Positions 7,449-16,281 of a DNA stretch of 62,500 bases are shown here, piece by piece. Within the stretch, counting starts at the first letter, position 1; each line of letters starts with the position of its first letter. The position numbers were made by a program, and so were the translations under genes. The notes beneath the pieces were generated by a model. That model had not been told where the DNA came from, made no database searches, and was given only the letters and a program-made list of their open reading frames with translations. The DNA is from Flavipsychrobacter sp. (GTDB lineage: Bacteria; Bacteroidota; Bacteroidia; Chitinophagales; Chitinophagaceae). Where the stretch lies: positions 1-62,500 of the forward strand of contig JAWKLD010000001.1 of assembly GCA_041392855.1 (NCBI GenBank), in the 5' to 3' direction.

Positions 7449-8126
7449 ATGCAGTTGACGTATTACGGACATGCTTGTTTTTCGGTGGTAGTTGGTGGTA
7501 AAACCCTGCTGTTCGACCCATTTATTTCAGGGAACGACAAGGCGCAACATGTTGACATTGAGCAGATTAAGGCTGATTATATCCTTCAATCTCATGGACA
7601 TGAAGACCATATTGCCGATTTGTTGCCTATAGCCAAGCGTACAGGTGCCAAGGTAGTGGCCATGGCCGAGATAGCTGGCTGGGTACAAGCACAAGGCTAT
7701 GATAATGTGCATGCTATGAACTATGGGGCTGTAGATATGGAGTTTGGTGAGGTGCGTATGGTAATAGCAGGGCATAGTAGCTCTCTGCCCGATGGAAGTA
7801 ACGGTGGCAACCCTGCCGGTTTTGTCATCAAACCAGACGAAGGTAGTTTTTACTATGCCGGAGATACCTGTTTGATGATGGACATGCAGTTGATACCTCG
7901 TTTTGCGACTATTGACTTTGCAGTAATGCCGATAGGTGGCAACTTTACCATGAATGCAGCTGATGCCATAATAGCATCGGATTTTATAAAATGTGATAAA
8001 ATAATTGGTGTGCACTATGATACATGGCCACCAATAAGCATAGATAAAGACAAGGCCAAACAGGCATTTACAGCAGCGGGTAAGCAGCTGATACTACCTG
8101 AAATAGGCGAGACATTAACGGTATAA
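7449..8126 (+). CDS. UPF0173 metallo-beta-lactamase-fold hydrolase
   Basis: 225 residues. The HxHxDH metal site is seen at His49, His51, Asp53 and His54 (SHGHEDH), with later metal ligands in AGHSSS, GDTCLMMDM and VGVHYDTWP-like segments (IIGVHYDTWP here). This matches the UPF0173/YtkL family, predicted dinuclear-metal hydrolases with no agreed substrate. The length of about 226 residues is normal. It is the first gene after the origin-like region and is followed by parA 67 bases later, so it may be cotranscribed with parAB. Confidence 0.9.
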   Translation: MQLTYYGHACFSVVVGGKTLLFDPFISGNDKAQHVDIEQIKADYILQSHGHEDHIADLLPIAKRTGAKVVAMAEIAGWVQAQGYDNVHAMNYGAVDMEFGEVRMVIAGHSSSLPDGSNGGNPAGFVIKPDEGSFYYAGDTCLMMDMQLIPRFATIDFAVMPIGGNFTMNAADAIIASDFIKCDKIIGVHYDTWPPISIDKDKAKQAFTAAGKQLILPEIGETLTV

Positions 8127-8193
8127 CAAGAGCGTGGTGTAGAAAAAAGAGGTAACTTGAATTTGTAGAAGGTTTTAATTTAAGAACAGAAAC

Positions 8194-9015
8194 ATGGCGA
8201 AAATAATAGCTATAGCAAACCAGAAAGGAGGAGTAGGGAAAACTACTACGGCAATCAACTTGGCAGCAAGTTTAGCAGTGCTGGAGTACAAAACATTATT
8301 GGTAGATGCCGACCCTCAGGCAAATAGTACTACAGGTAATGGTTTTGACCTGAGAAATATCCAGTTGAGTTTGTATGACTGCATGGTCAATGACACAGAC
8401 TCTTCTCAAGTGATATTGGAGACGGAAACACCCAATTTAAGCTTATTGCCATCTCACCTCGATCTGGTGGGTGCGGAGATAGAATTGATCCACCACCCTA
8501 ATAGGGAGCATGTGATGAAGCAAGCGCTGGATCATCAGCGGGATAAGTATGACTTTATCATTATCGACTGCTCTCCTTCATTGGGCTTGATCACTGTGAA
8601 TGCATTAACCGCTGCAGATAGTGTAGTGATACCGGTACAGTGTGAATACTTTGCACTGGAAGGTTTGGGTAAATTGTTAAACACGATCAAAATAGTTCAG
8701 ACAAGAATAAACCCTAACCTACAGATAGAAGGTATCCTGATGACCATGTACGATGGTCGCTTGCGCCTATCTAATCAAGTAGTGGAAGAAATTAAAAACC
8801 ATTTTGACGAACTCGTATTCAATACTATAGTTCATAGAAATACTCGTCTTGGCGAAGCGCCAAGCTTTGGTTCTCCTGCATTGATGTATGATGCGGAAAG
8901 TACAGGTGCTATCAACTACCTGAACTTGAGCAAGGAGATCTTGCAGAAGAATAATATGACTAAGATTAAGAACGAGGATAAAATATTTGAGGACGAAAAT
9001 GTCACAGACCAATAA
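8194..9015 (+). CDS. parA: Chromosome-partitioning ATPase ParA/Soj
   Basis: 273 residues. A deviant Walker A (KGGVGKTT, residues 11-18, with the signature Lys11), Walker A' (VDADPQAN) and Walker B (IIIDCSPSLGLI) identify a ParA/Soj-type ATPase. It binds DNA nonspecifically in the ATP state and moves ParB-parS complexes; chromosomal forms also influence DnaA in some bacteria. The short N-terminus without a helix-turn-helix marks the chromosomal Soj class, not the long plasmid type. The 3' end overlaps parB by 17 bases, giving coupled expression. Confidence 0.95.
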   Translation: MAKIIAIANQKGGVGKTTTAINLAASLAVLEYKTLLVDADPQANSTTGNGFDLRNIQLSLYDCMVNDTDSSQVILETETPNLSLLPSHLDLVGAEIELIHHPNREHVMKQALDHQRDKYDFIIIDCSPSLGLITVNALTAADSVVIPVQCEYFALEGLGKLLNTIKIVQTRINPNLQIEGILMTMYDGRLRLSNQVVEEIKNHFDELVFNTIVHRNTRLGEAPSFGSPALMYDAESTGAINYLNLSKEILQKNNMTKIKNEDKIFEDENVTDQ

Positions 9016-9919
9016 GAAAAAAGCATTAGGGAAAGGTATTCGCGCATTATTGAATACCATTGACGAAGAGGTGAAGGATGCGGGTGCGATCAAAAATGTA
9101 CCCCCTTCAGTATCGGGAGATAATGCGGGTAGCATTATGCGTGTACCTGTAGAGCAGATAGTGGTTAACCCTAAGCAACCGAGAAGAGATTTTGATGAGC
9201 AGGCGTTAAAAGAATTGTCGGAGAGTATTAAACTACACGACATCATACAGCCTATTACAGTCGTAAAGCTTGCTCCTAATAAATATCAGCTTATATCGGG
9301 CGAGCGTCGTTGGAGAGCTTCCAAAATGGCAGGCTTGAAAGATGTGCCAGCCTATATACGTGTTGCAGAAGACGATCAGGAGTTGTTAGAGTTAGCCCTG
9401 TTGGAGAACTTGCAACGTGAAGATCTGAACGCTATTGAGATAGCACTTAGCTACCAGCAGTTGATGGACGAATGCGACTTGACGCAAGAGCAAGTAGCAG
9501 AGCGTATGAAGAAAGACCGTACAACGGTGACCAACTACTTAAGAATATTACGTCTGCCACCGGATATACAAAAGTCGGTACGTGATGGGCAATTAAGTAT
9601 GGGCCATGCAAGAGCTATTATAGGGCTGGAGCAGGTAGATGAGCAACTTTATGTGTTTAGAGAAGTGAGAGAGAAAAAGCTGTCGGTAAGACAAACGGAA
9701 CAGTTAGTAAAGAATATAGCATCTAAAGACGGAGGAGTGACTAAAAAAGCGCCTGCTACCAAGTTGCCGCCTGCCTATAAGCGTATTGAAGATAATATGG
9801 CCTCTCATTTTTCTACAAGAGTAAGGCTGGATAGAAAGAAGACAGGAAAAGGTACAGTTACTATAGAATTTTATAATGACGAAGACCTAGAGCGTATTAT
9901 GGAACAAATGAAGCTGTAA
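8999..9919 (+). CDS. parB: Chromosome-partitioning protein ParB/Spo0J
   Basis: I place the start at the ATG at 8999 (MSQTNKKKALGKGIRALL), giving 306 residues. The extra residues from an upstream TTG are not family-like, whereas KKKALGKGIRALL is the usual ParA-stimulating N-terminus. Later come the ParB CTP-binding motif GERRWRA, the box LLENLQREDLNAIE, and the helix-turn-helix (LTQEQVAERMKKDRTTVTNY) that recognises parS. A C-terminal dimerisation segment closes the protein. It overlaps parA and is ended by a strong terminator. ParB clamps spread from parS and recruit SMC in characterised systems. Confidence 0.95.
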   Translation: MSQTNKKKALGKGIRALLNTIDEEVKDAGAIKNVPPSVSGDNAGSIMRVPVEQIVVNPKQPRRDFDEQALKELSESIKLHDIIQPITVVKLAPNKYQLISGERRWRASKMAGLKDVPAYIRVAEDDQELLELALLENLQREDLNAIEIALSYQQLMDECDLTQEQVAERMKKDRTTVTNYLRILRLPPDIQKSVRDGQLSMGHARAIIGLEQVDEQLYVFREVREKKLSVRQTEQLVKNIASKDGGVTKKAPATKLPPAYKRIEDNMASHFSTRVRLDRKKTGKGTVTIEFYNDEDLERIMEQMKL

Positions 9920-9944
9920 TTAATCAATAAGAACTTATAAATTT

Positions 9945-9968
9945 GGGGCTGTAACACAGCCCCTTTTT
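9945..9968 (+). terminator. Intrinsic terminator after parB
   Basis: GGGGCTGT / ACAGCCCC form a perfect 8-bp stem with an AAC loop, followed by TTTTT. It ends the UPF0173-parA-parB unit just ahead of the Cys-cluster gene. Confidence 0.9.
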
Positions 9969-9974
9969 CATATT

Positions 9975-10460
9975 ATGAACGGTGTACCAGAAGATTGGCG
10001 GAAAACAGCAGAAGCGCATCAGAAGTTATATAAGCAAATGCTGCAGAAGGGTAAGAAGAATCTGATCCTCAAAGCATTGCCAGATCTGCATGAAGAGGCA
10101 TTTGAACAAATAGACTGTTTGGACTGTGCCAATTGTTGTAAAAATTATTCTCCCCGTTTCAAAAAGCCTGATATAAAGCGTATTGCCAAGGTGATAGGCA
10201 TGAAGGAGGGTGATATGATATTGCAATACCTGACTATGGATGAAGATGGGGATTATGTTTTAAGGCAGTCTCCTTGTCCTTTTTTGGCTAGTGATAATAC
10301 CTGTGATATTTATGAAGATCGTCCTACGGATTGCAGGAGGTACCCTTATACAGATGAAGATGTATTGCTCAAACGTGTGAACATAACGTTGAAGAATGCA
10401 ACAATATGCCCGGCTACTTATTATGTATTAGAAAAGCTAAGAGCGGTTATTAGTAAATAA
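9975..10460 (+). CDS. YkgJ-family cysteine-cluster protein
   Basis: 161 residues. The cluster CLDCANCC, then CPFL, CDIYEDRPTDCRRYP and a late Cys (ATICPATYY) match the YkgJ/CxxCxxCC family, proposed to bind Zn or an Fe-S cluster. No catalytic role is established. It starts only 7 bases after the parB terminator T-run, so it probably relies on read-through or a promoter I cannot see. Its 3' end overlaps the convergent HU/SPOR gene by 11 bases. Confidence 0.85.
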   Translation: MNGVPEDWRKTAEAHQKLYKQMLQKGKKNLILKALPDLHEEAFEQIDCLDCANCCKNYSPRFKKPDIKRIAKVIGMKEGDMILQYLTMDEDGDYVLRQSPCPFLASDNTCDIYEDRPTDCRRYPYTDEDVLLKRVNITLKNATICPATYYVLEKLRAVISK

Positions 10461-11487
10461 ATACACCGCTTGGGTTGAAGTTTCTACTCAACGAGTCCAG
10501 TATTCTTGACGTGTCGCTAGGGCTGGCGCTAATAGGCATGGCTACAAAGTAGTAGTTGGTATCTTCTTTGATGATCTCCACGTTATTGCCATAGCTCTTC
10601 AGCTGGCGGTAACGTTTGTGAGCACGTTCTTTACTGTCGTAAGTGTTAAGGATCACTTTAAGCTTTAGTGTTACTGGCGTTGCTTCTATCATTGAAGTAC
10701 TTTCCTCCACAACTTCTTCTTCTGGTTCTGCTTCATTAGTTGCAGTGCTGTCACTTGTAGTTGTGTCAACTGGGCTAACTACAGGTAGTGTTTCTTCCTC
10801 AGGTAGCGTTTGGTTAAGTAGCTCTTCTGTAGGGGTAGGAGGTGGTGTAGTACTAGCTTTATTACCATTCATCTGGTTATAAAACTGCCAACCTAAGAAA
10901 CCCGCTGCCGCTAGTAATATGACGATTAACGCCACCAAAACTATTCTCACCCAGTTTAGCTTAGGCTCTTCTTCTTCAAGAGATGGAGCATCTGGTATGT
11001 GTGAGGTTTGTTGTTGGTAGCCAGGTGTTACCGGTTGAGGTATTGGTGTTTGCTGTGGCAAAGTAAATCCACCAATTGTTGTTTCAGGTCTTTTTGCAGG
11101 GCTCTTAGGAGCCTTTATAGCAGGTGGCCTGAATTGTAGTTGAGGTGCAGTAATAAAATAAGCTTTCCCGCTTTCCTCTGCCAGCTTACCAAGAGCAGGT
11201 ATCGCTACCGTATTTCCTGCAGCTATTTCCTGTTTAGCCTTTTCGCTAAACTCATTAAGCGCTTTAGTAGCTTTGGAGATACTTATTTGCTCATTGGTAG
11301 CAATAAAGTTGGATAAAGATTCATCGATATTACCATTAGTAGATAAAAGGATCTCCTTGATAGGTGCGTGTAGCGACTCTCCATCGTAGGTAGCCGGCTT
11401 TGACTTTAGCTCAAGCGTACCTAGACCGTTCACATAACATTTGTTATGCTTTAGGAGAAAAAGACCTATATATTTAGCTACATTCAT
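10450..11487 (-). CDS. Membrane protein with HU-CCDC81 and SPOR domains
   Basis: 345 residues. The N-terminal part (about 1-115) fits the two bacterial HU-CCDC81 domains: YIGLFLLKHNKCYVNGLGTL, followed by a second HU-like half with GNTVAIPALGKL. Then a Pro-rich linker, one transmembrane helix (about 181-202), an acidic Ser/Thr/Glu-rich stretch and a C-terminal SPOR domain (about 272-345, beginning VTLKLKVILNTYDSKERAH). In other bacteria SPOR domains bind denuded septal peptidoglycan. The topology implied is HU inside and SPOR outside the inner membrane, linking a DNA-binding-like fold to the division site. It lies next to parAB and the origin-like region, which suits that reading. Confidence 0.88.
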   Translation of the reverse strand: MNVAKYIGLFLLKHNKCYVNGLGTLELKSKPATYDGESLHAPIKEILLSTNGNIDESLSNFIATNEQISISKATKALNEFSEKAKQEIAAGNTVAIPALGKLAEESGKAYFITAPQLQFRPPAIKAPKSPAKRPETTIGGFTLPQQTPIPQPVTPGYQQQTSHIPDAPSLEEEEPKLNWVRIVLVALIVILLAAAGFLGWQFYNQMNGNKASTTPPPTPTEELLNQTLPEEETLPVVSPVDTTTSDSTATNEAEPEEEVVEESTSMIEATPVTLKLKVILNTYDSKERAHKRYRQLKSYGNNVEIIKEDTNYYFVAMPISASPSDTSRILDSLSRNFNPSGVFIY

Positions 11488-11555
11488 CTACTATGTCCGA
11501 TTGGGCTGCAAAATAAGCAATCGCCAAAGAATTAAGCAATTGAAATAAGGATTAT

Positions 11556-13184
11556 TTAAAATTTAAGCTGAATACCTCCGTATACGTTCATGCCGTAAGC
11601 ATCGTATCCATACCATCTTTGGTAGCCACTATTCAACAAGTTGTAGGCATTCACAAAGGCTGATAGGCGTTTAATGAACTCATATTCTGCACCCACACCA
11701 AGATCAATGATCGTATTAAGTTTTACTTTCTTGTTATTCTTATCAAGAGCATAAAGCTCATCCTTTACAGATAAGTACCCTGTGATAGTAAGGTGTTTGA
11801 TAGGAGATGCTGCCACATCTGCTCCAAACTCAATGCCCGGCATGTGCCATACTTCAACAAAACTGTGTTTGTAAAAGTTATTCCACCTTCCGTTAAACCC
11901 AAGTGTGAATGTATGAGCTATTTGGTAACGTATAGAAGCTTGTAAGGACAAGTTGTTGATCTTACTGTCATACAAGATATTAAAGCGTTTATTATCAGTA
12001 AGTGTATCGTTGACAAATAGCGGTAAGCCATTATACTCCCACCAGCTTGCACGGCCGCTAAAAGAAAGGTTGTTGCTTATATTACTTTTTATTTCAGCAA
12101 AGACCTCATTGGTAGTAGTTTGTTGTACCGTAAAACTATTGCTCATGTATGGGTTAATACCTGAAAGGCTACGATAGTTATTCGCTAACAATTTAGCTTG
12201 CCAACCTACATTGAGTAGAAACTGAGTATTAGGTACTCGGAAAGAAGCTTCAATGTCTGGCAACATGTAAGTGCTGCTGTTTTGACCGAACGTTGGGTTG
12301 ATACCTGCTCTTAAGTCAAAACTATTAGTATGTAAGTTAATACCCGGTCTGAACTGAATGATATTGCTGCTTTGACTGGTTAGGCTATTTTTAAACTGGT
12401 TGGTCTCTACGTAAATACCAGCAAATAGTTGCAAAGTGCTATCTACTTCGTATTGAAAAGGGGCATTTAATCCAATGCTTGTTTCAGAAGCATTTCTACT
12501 ATCAGAATAACTGTCAAAAGATATAGTTGGTTGATAGCTTATGCGCTTGATACCCATTTGATTGTTGGCTAGCCCCAAATCAATATGAATACCAGTGAAA
12601 GCTTGTTTTAAACTATCCGTATCATATGCATATACGGTATGGTCGTACCCATAGTAATAATATTGGTTACGACTAATGCCCACACCTACATTAATGGCAT
12701 TGTCTCCTTTGTAGTAAGTGCCTTCAGCTTCCATTCCTGTAAGGGAAGTTTGCTGTCCTGCAATATTCCCTTTTTGAGAAAGATGCTGTAAGTGTATGGC
12801 TGTTTTATAGTTTTCTCCTTGCAGGCTACCTATCCCTGCATCTAAAAAGATGGTAGATAAATTACCCCCACCAAGCTTTACATAGTTGGCAAATGGTTGT
12901 TGACTATTGTTCTTAGTAAGCGCCAATGGTTGTAAAGGAAGGGGGCTATATGTATAGTTCAACTTTTGAGGAGGAACATCATAACGAAAATTAGGCTTAG
13001 AAGTATCCAGCGGTGGTAATGCAGGCGTTAAAGCAGGTTTAGCACTTTGTTTTACTTCAGGCTTGTAAGATTGTATTATCTCAATAGTAGACCCCTTTAT
13101 AGTCGTGTCTTCAGCTGTTTGCGCAACAGCAATTTTGCTACTTAGCAAAAGCACTATCGATAAACATAGGTATGTATACTTCAT
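11556..13184 (-). CDS. Outer-membrane beta-barrel protein, partner of the TPR protein
   Basis: I choose the ATG at 13184 (MKYTYLCLSIVLLLSSKIAVAQ), which gives a clean signal peptide and 542 residues; a GTG 9 bases upstream is less likely. After the signal comes a Pro-rich segment (VKQSAKPALTPALPPLD), then many amphipathic strands of alternating polarity with aromatic ends, finishing in YGGIQLKF, a C-terminal Phe typical of outer-membrane barrels. No plug domain is visible, so it is not a complete TonB receptor. Last gene of a three-gene unit, 11 bases after the TPR gene. Such TPR-barrel pairs recur in Bacteroidota, but the function is unknown to me. Confidence 0.75.
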   Translation of the reverse strand: MKYTYLCLSIVLLLSSKIAVAQTAEDTTIKGSTIEIIQSYKPEVKQSAKPALTPALPPLDTSKPNFRYDVPPQKLNYTYSPLPLQPLALTKNNSQQPFANYVKLGGGNLSTIFLDAGIGSLQGENYKTAIHLQHLSQKGNIAGQQTSLTGMEAEGTYYKGDNAINVGVGISRNQYYYYGYDHTVYAYDTDSLKQAFTGIHIDLGLANNQMGIKRISYQPTISFDSYSDSRNASETSIGLNAPFQYEVDSTLQLFAGIYVETNQFKNSLTSQSSNIIQFRPGINLHTNSFDLRAGINPTFGQNSSTYMLPDIEASFRVPNTQFLLNVGWQAKLLANNYRSLSGINPYMSNSFTVQQTTTNEVFAEIKSNISNNLSFSGRASWWEYNGLPLFVNDTLTDNKRFNILYDSKINNLSLQASIRYQIAHTFTLGFNGRWNNFYKHSFVEVWHMPGIEFGADVAASPIKHLTITGYLSVKDELYALDKNNKKVKLNTIIDLGVGAEYEFIKRLSAFVNAYNLLNSGYQRWYGYDAYGMNVYGGIQLKF

Positions 13185-13195
13185 GTACGACACTG

Positions 13196-16100
13196 TTATT
13201 CAGATAATTTACTTTCCTTTTTATCTAATTTCTTCACTTCACTAAGCTTGTCTTTTGCTATTGTTTTTAGCTCTTCGATCTTAGTGTTTTTTATGATACT
13301 CTTCAATGTTGCTTGCGCATTGAAGTAATCTTTCTGACTGGTTAAAACATCTGCCAGCAATAAGTAAGACTTAACTACCCAGTAGTCGCTACCCAATGAT
13401 TTTTTTATCGTTTCACTAGCGGCTTCCTCTGCTTCAGTTACCTGCCCCTGTAAGAAGTATAGCTCGGCAATGTTATATCTCGCTTCTGCTGCTACGTCTG
13501 CTTTTTTGGCATCGGTTATCTTCTTGTAGGCTTCCAGCGCTGCAGGGTAGTCTTTTTGCTCTTTGAACGCTTTGGCTTTGTATAGGTTTATGTTGGTTAA
13601 GGTATTTTCATCTATGCCAGGCAAAGAAGATAATGTGTCGGCAAAGAGCGCAGCATTATTTAGGTCTCCTTGTAGATAGTAGCTCTGCATCAAGCCATTG
13701 TAAGCTATTTTCAAGCTCTCTGTTTCCAAAGCACTATTGCGAAGTAGCGAGTAGTATTGAGTGGCCTTTGTATAGTCTTTATTATTGAAGGCAATAACAG
13801 CTGCTTGCAGAGCACTGTTTTCAGAGAAATTGCTCCAGTTATTCGCTAAAACAGCATCGTAATAAGATAGCGCTTCAGTCTCTTTGTTTAACTTTTTATA
13901 AGACTCTGCCGTATAATAGTTGGCCTTGGTAATGAATATGCCATTTGGGAACTCAGCTATATATTTTTGAAAAGAGGTAATGGCAGCTTCAAAATTGTTA
14001 TCAGCAAACTGAGTTTCCGCTGCAGCGTAATAAGTAGAGTCGGTAGCGTTCTGGTGCTCCTCAGCCATATTGTTGTCTTTAAGCAACTGTACGTAGGCTT
14101 TAGGCTGATTGGTTTGTATGTATAAACTCTTTAGCGCTTCCAATGCTGGTGGTCTTTCTTCTGATGTAGGGTATTGTTCTGCTATTGCTTTGTAGGCATT
14201 TATAGCTTTCTGAAGTTGACCTACCTGTTGATACGAGAAGCCTATTTTCATCCATGCTTTCGGTGCAAGATTCCTGCGGTCGTAAGCTTCGGTCAGAGGA
14301 GTTAATGTTTTTATAGCAGCGCTATATTTATCTTCTTCTATATAGGTCAACGCCATTTCATATCTCGCCTCGTAAGCATACATTTTAGAGGTCTCAACCA
14401 ATCCTTGTAATAAGGTCACTTTTTCTTTGTTTTGACCTTGTAAGCCTAAAATAATAGCCTTTTGATATAAGGCGTAATCCTTTTCAGGGCTATTGGCAGC
14501 AATCACACTATTATAAAGCTCAATGGCTTTAGGGTAGTTCTTCTGCATGAACACTGCATCTGCCTCTTTCAACGTAGTAGCAATGGCAATAGCTGAGTCT
14601 TGTTGTTGTGTTAAGAGTTTAGACTTATTGAAATAAGTCTGAGCCTCATCATATTTACCAAGCTCCATAGAGGCATAGCCCATGTTGAGCAATATGTTTT
14701 GTTCAGAAGCCGAAGGGCTTAAGTAGGTAACCCACTTTCTACCCTCTTGGTTGTTCAGGTAAGCAGTAGCATGTTTTAGAACATCTGCATACTGCTGATT
14801 TTGGTAGGCAATTTCTGCTTTCCAGAAATTACTAGCTGTTGTGTAGGTATTATCTACAGGGTATTTCAAAGATTTGTTGAGTAGTGCTTCCGCTTCAGCA
14901 GTTTGTCCTGCTTGCAAAAGTTGCATGGCATAGCCATAGGTTACCTTCTGCGATACCCGAGCATAGTCAGAAGTTTTAGTGGCTACTTCTTGCAGCGCAT
15001 TGTAGGCCTCTGCATAGTTGCTGGTTTTTATCAGCAGGTCAGAAAGCATGGTATTGGCTTCGTCGGCAAAACGAGATCGACTAAAGTCTGCTAGCAATAA
15101 GTTGATATAATATATCGCCTCAGCATTATACCCTAAGTCGTAAGATAGTTTTGCACTCAAGAATAGAGATGCCTCTTTTTGTGCCGATATATAAGGCATG
15201 TCTGCACAAATACTATAAGCATTTCTGGCACTTAGTTTATCGCCTGTTTTTAGGTAGCAATCACCAAGTAGGTACATAGAGGTTTGTCCTAACGAATCTT
15301 TGGTGTCGCTAAGTTGTTTTAGCTTGTCAATGGCTTGTTCCCATTTGCTAGCGTCATAATAACAATATGCAAACTCATAGAGATCTTCTTTTCTGATGAT
15401 GTCGGTATTGTTATAATAATGCTCAAAGTATGGGAGTGCAGCATCGTAATTGCCTTCCTCAAAATATATCTGAGCTACTAGTAAGTGCAGCTCGTTGTGG
15501 TAATATGTTTTTTCTCTTTTTTGAATTAGTCTTAATGCTTCTTTTTGCGCTTTTTCTTTTTCCCCTTTGAAGTAATGTATCTCCGCAATGTAGTAAGGAA
15601 CCATGCTTTCGTATTCAGGGTTCTTTTCTACTTTCTTAAAACTCTCCAGAGCGGCATCGTAGTTGCCATTATTATAAGCCAGTAGGCCATAGTAGTAGTT
15701 GGCAGCAATATTGTATTTGCCATCTATTTCTTTGATGGCTGCAAGTAATGGTGCAGCTTGCTCTAGCTGGTTATTATTGAAATAGGCATAGGCAAGTTCA
15801 AACTTAGCGTCAGCTATTTCTCTATTGTCCAGATTGGCAATGCCTGCCATCTCGTAATATTCAATAGCTTCACCAAGCTGATTATTATTGAAGTAGTATT
15901 GTGCTAATGCAAATGCTGTCCGTTGTTTATACGTAGGGTTGGCTGTGCCATATACATAGTCTCCAGCGTGGTCTATCCCATCAGCATCATTCAGCTTTAT
16001 AGCGGCTACTGTTTTATAATAAGTAGCCTCGTCTTTTTTATAGTACTGCTTAGCGTTGGTAGTTGAGGGTAGTGAAAGGTATTTGTCGGCAGATTGTATG

Positions 16101-16267
16101 GCAGCTCTGTAATGACCATCTAGAAATTGTTGCTTGGCTAGGGCCAACCACTTATTTTCTGTTTGTTCAGGAGCTAATACTTGAGACGACAATGGTTTGC
16201 TTAATGCGGTAAAAGCAATTAAGCAAACCAGTATTTGGGTAATCGACAGTCTATATTTTTTTGCCAT
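13196..16267 (-). CDS. Large secreted tetratricopeptide-repeat protein
   Basis: 1023 residues with a signal peptide (hydrophobic core ITQILVCLIAFTALS) and no later membrane segment, so it is periplasmic or on the inner face of the outer membrane. From about residue 40 to the end it is a succession of 34-residue TPR helical pairs; typical repeats read AKFELAYAYFNNNQLEQAAPLL and ARYEMALTYIEEDKYSAAI. The C-terminus is a Lys-rich helix. TPR solenoids scaffold complexes. Its position between a TonB receptor gene (14 bases away) and a barrel gene (11 bases) suggests it bridges or assembles outer-membrane proteins; this is inference. Confidence 0.88.
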   Translation of the reverse strand: MAKKYRLSITQILVCLIAFTALSKPLSSQVLAPEQTENKWLALAKQQFLDGHYRAAIQSADKYLSLPSTTNAKQYYKKDEATYYKTVAAIKLNDADGIDHAGDYVYGTANPTYKQRTAFALAQYYFNNNQLGEAIEYYEMAGIANLDNREIADAKFELAYAYFNNNQLEQAAPLLAAIKEIDGKYNIAANYYYGLLAYNNGNYDAALESFKKVEKNPEYESMVPYYIAEIHYFKGEKEKAQKEALRLIQKREKTYYHNELHLLVAQIYFEEGNYDAALPYFEHYYNNTDIIRKEDLYEFAYCYYDASKWEQAIDKLKQLSDTKDSLGQTSMYLLGDCYLKTGDKLSARNAYSICADMPYISAQKEASLFLSAKLSYDLGYNAEAIYYINLLLADFSRSRFADEANTMLSDLLIKTSNYAEAYNALQEVATKTSDYARVSQKVTYGYAMQLLQAGQTAEAEALLNKSLKYPVDNTYTTASNFWKAEIAYQNQQYADVLKHATAYLNNQEGRKWVTYLSPSASEQNILLNMGYASMELGKYDEAQTYFNKSKLLTQQQDSAIAIATTLKEADAVFMQKNYPKAIELYNSVIAANSPEKDYALYQKAIILGLQGQNKEKVTLLQGLVETSKMYAYEARYEMALTYIEEDKYSAAIKTLTPLTEAYDRRNLAPKAWMKIGFSYQQVGQLQKAINAYKAIAEQYPTSEERPPALEALKSLYIQTNQPKAYVQLLKDNNMAEEHQNATDSTYYAAAETQFADNNFEAAITSFQKYIAEFPNGIFITKANYYTAESYKKLNKETEALSYYDAVLANNWSNFSENSALQAAVIAFNNKDYTKATQYYSLLRNSALETESLKIAYNGLMQSYYLQGDLNNAALFADTLSSLPGIDENTLTNINLYKAKAFKEQKDYPAALEAYKKITDAKKADVAAEARYNIAELYFLQGQVTEAEEAASETIKKSLGSDYWVVKSYLLLADVLTSQKDYFNAQATLKSIIKNTKIEELKTIAKDKLSEVKKLDKKESKLSE

Positions 16268-16281
16268 TCAGCAATTTGTAA

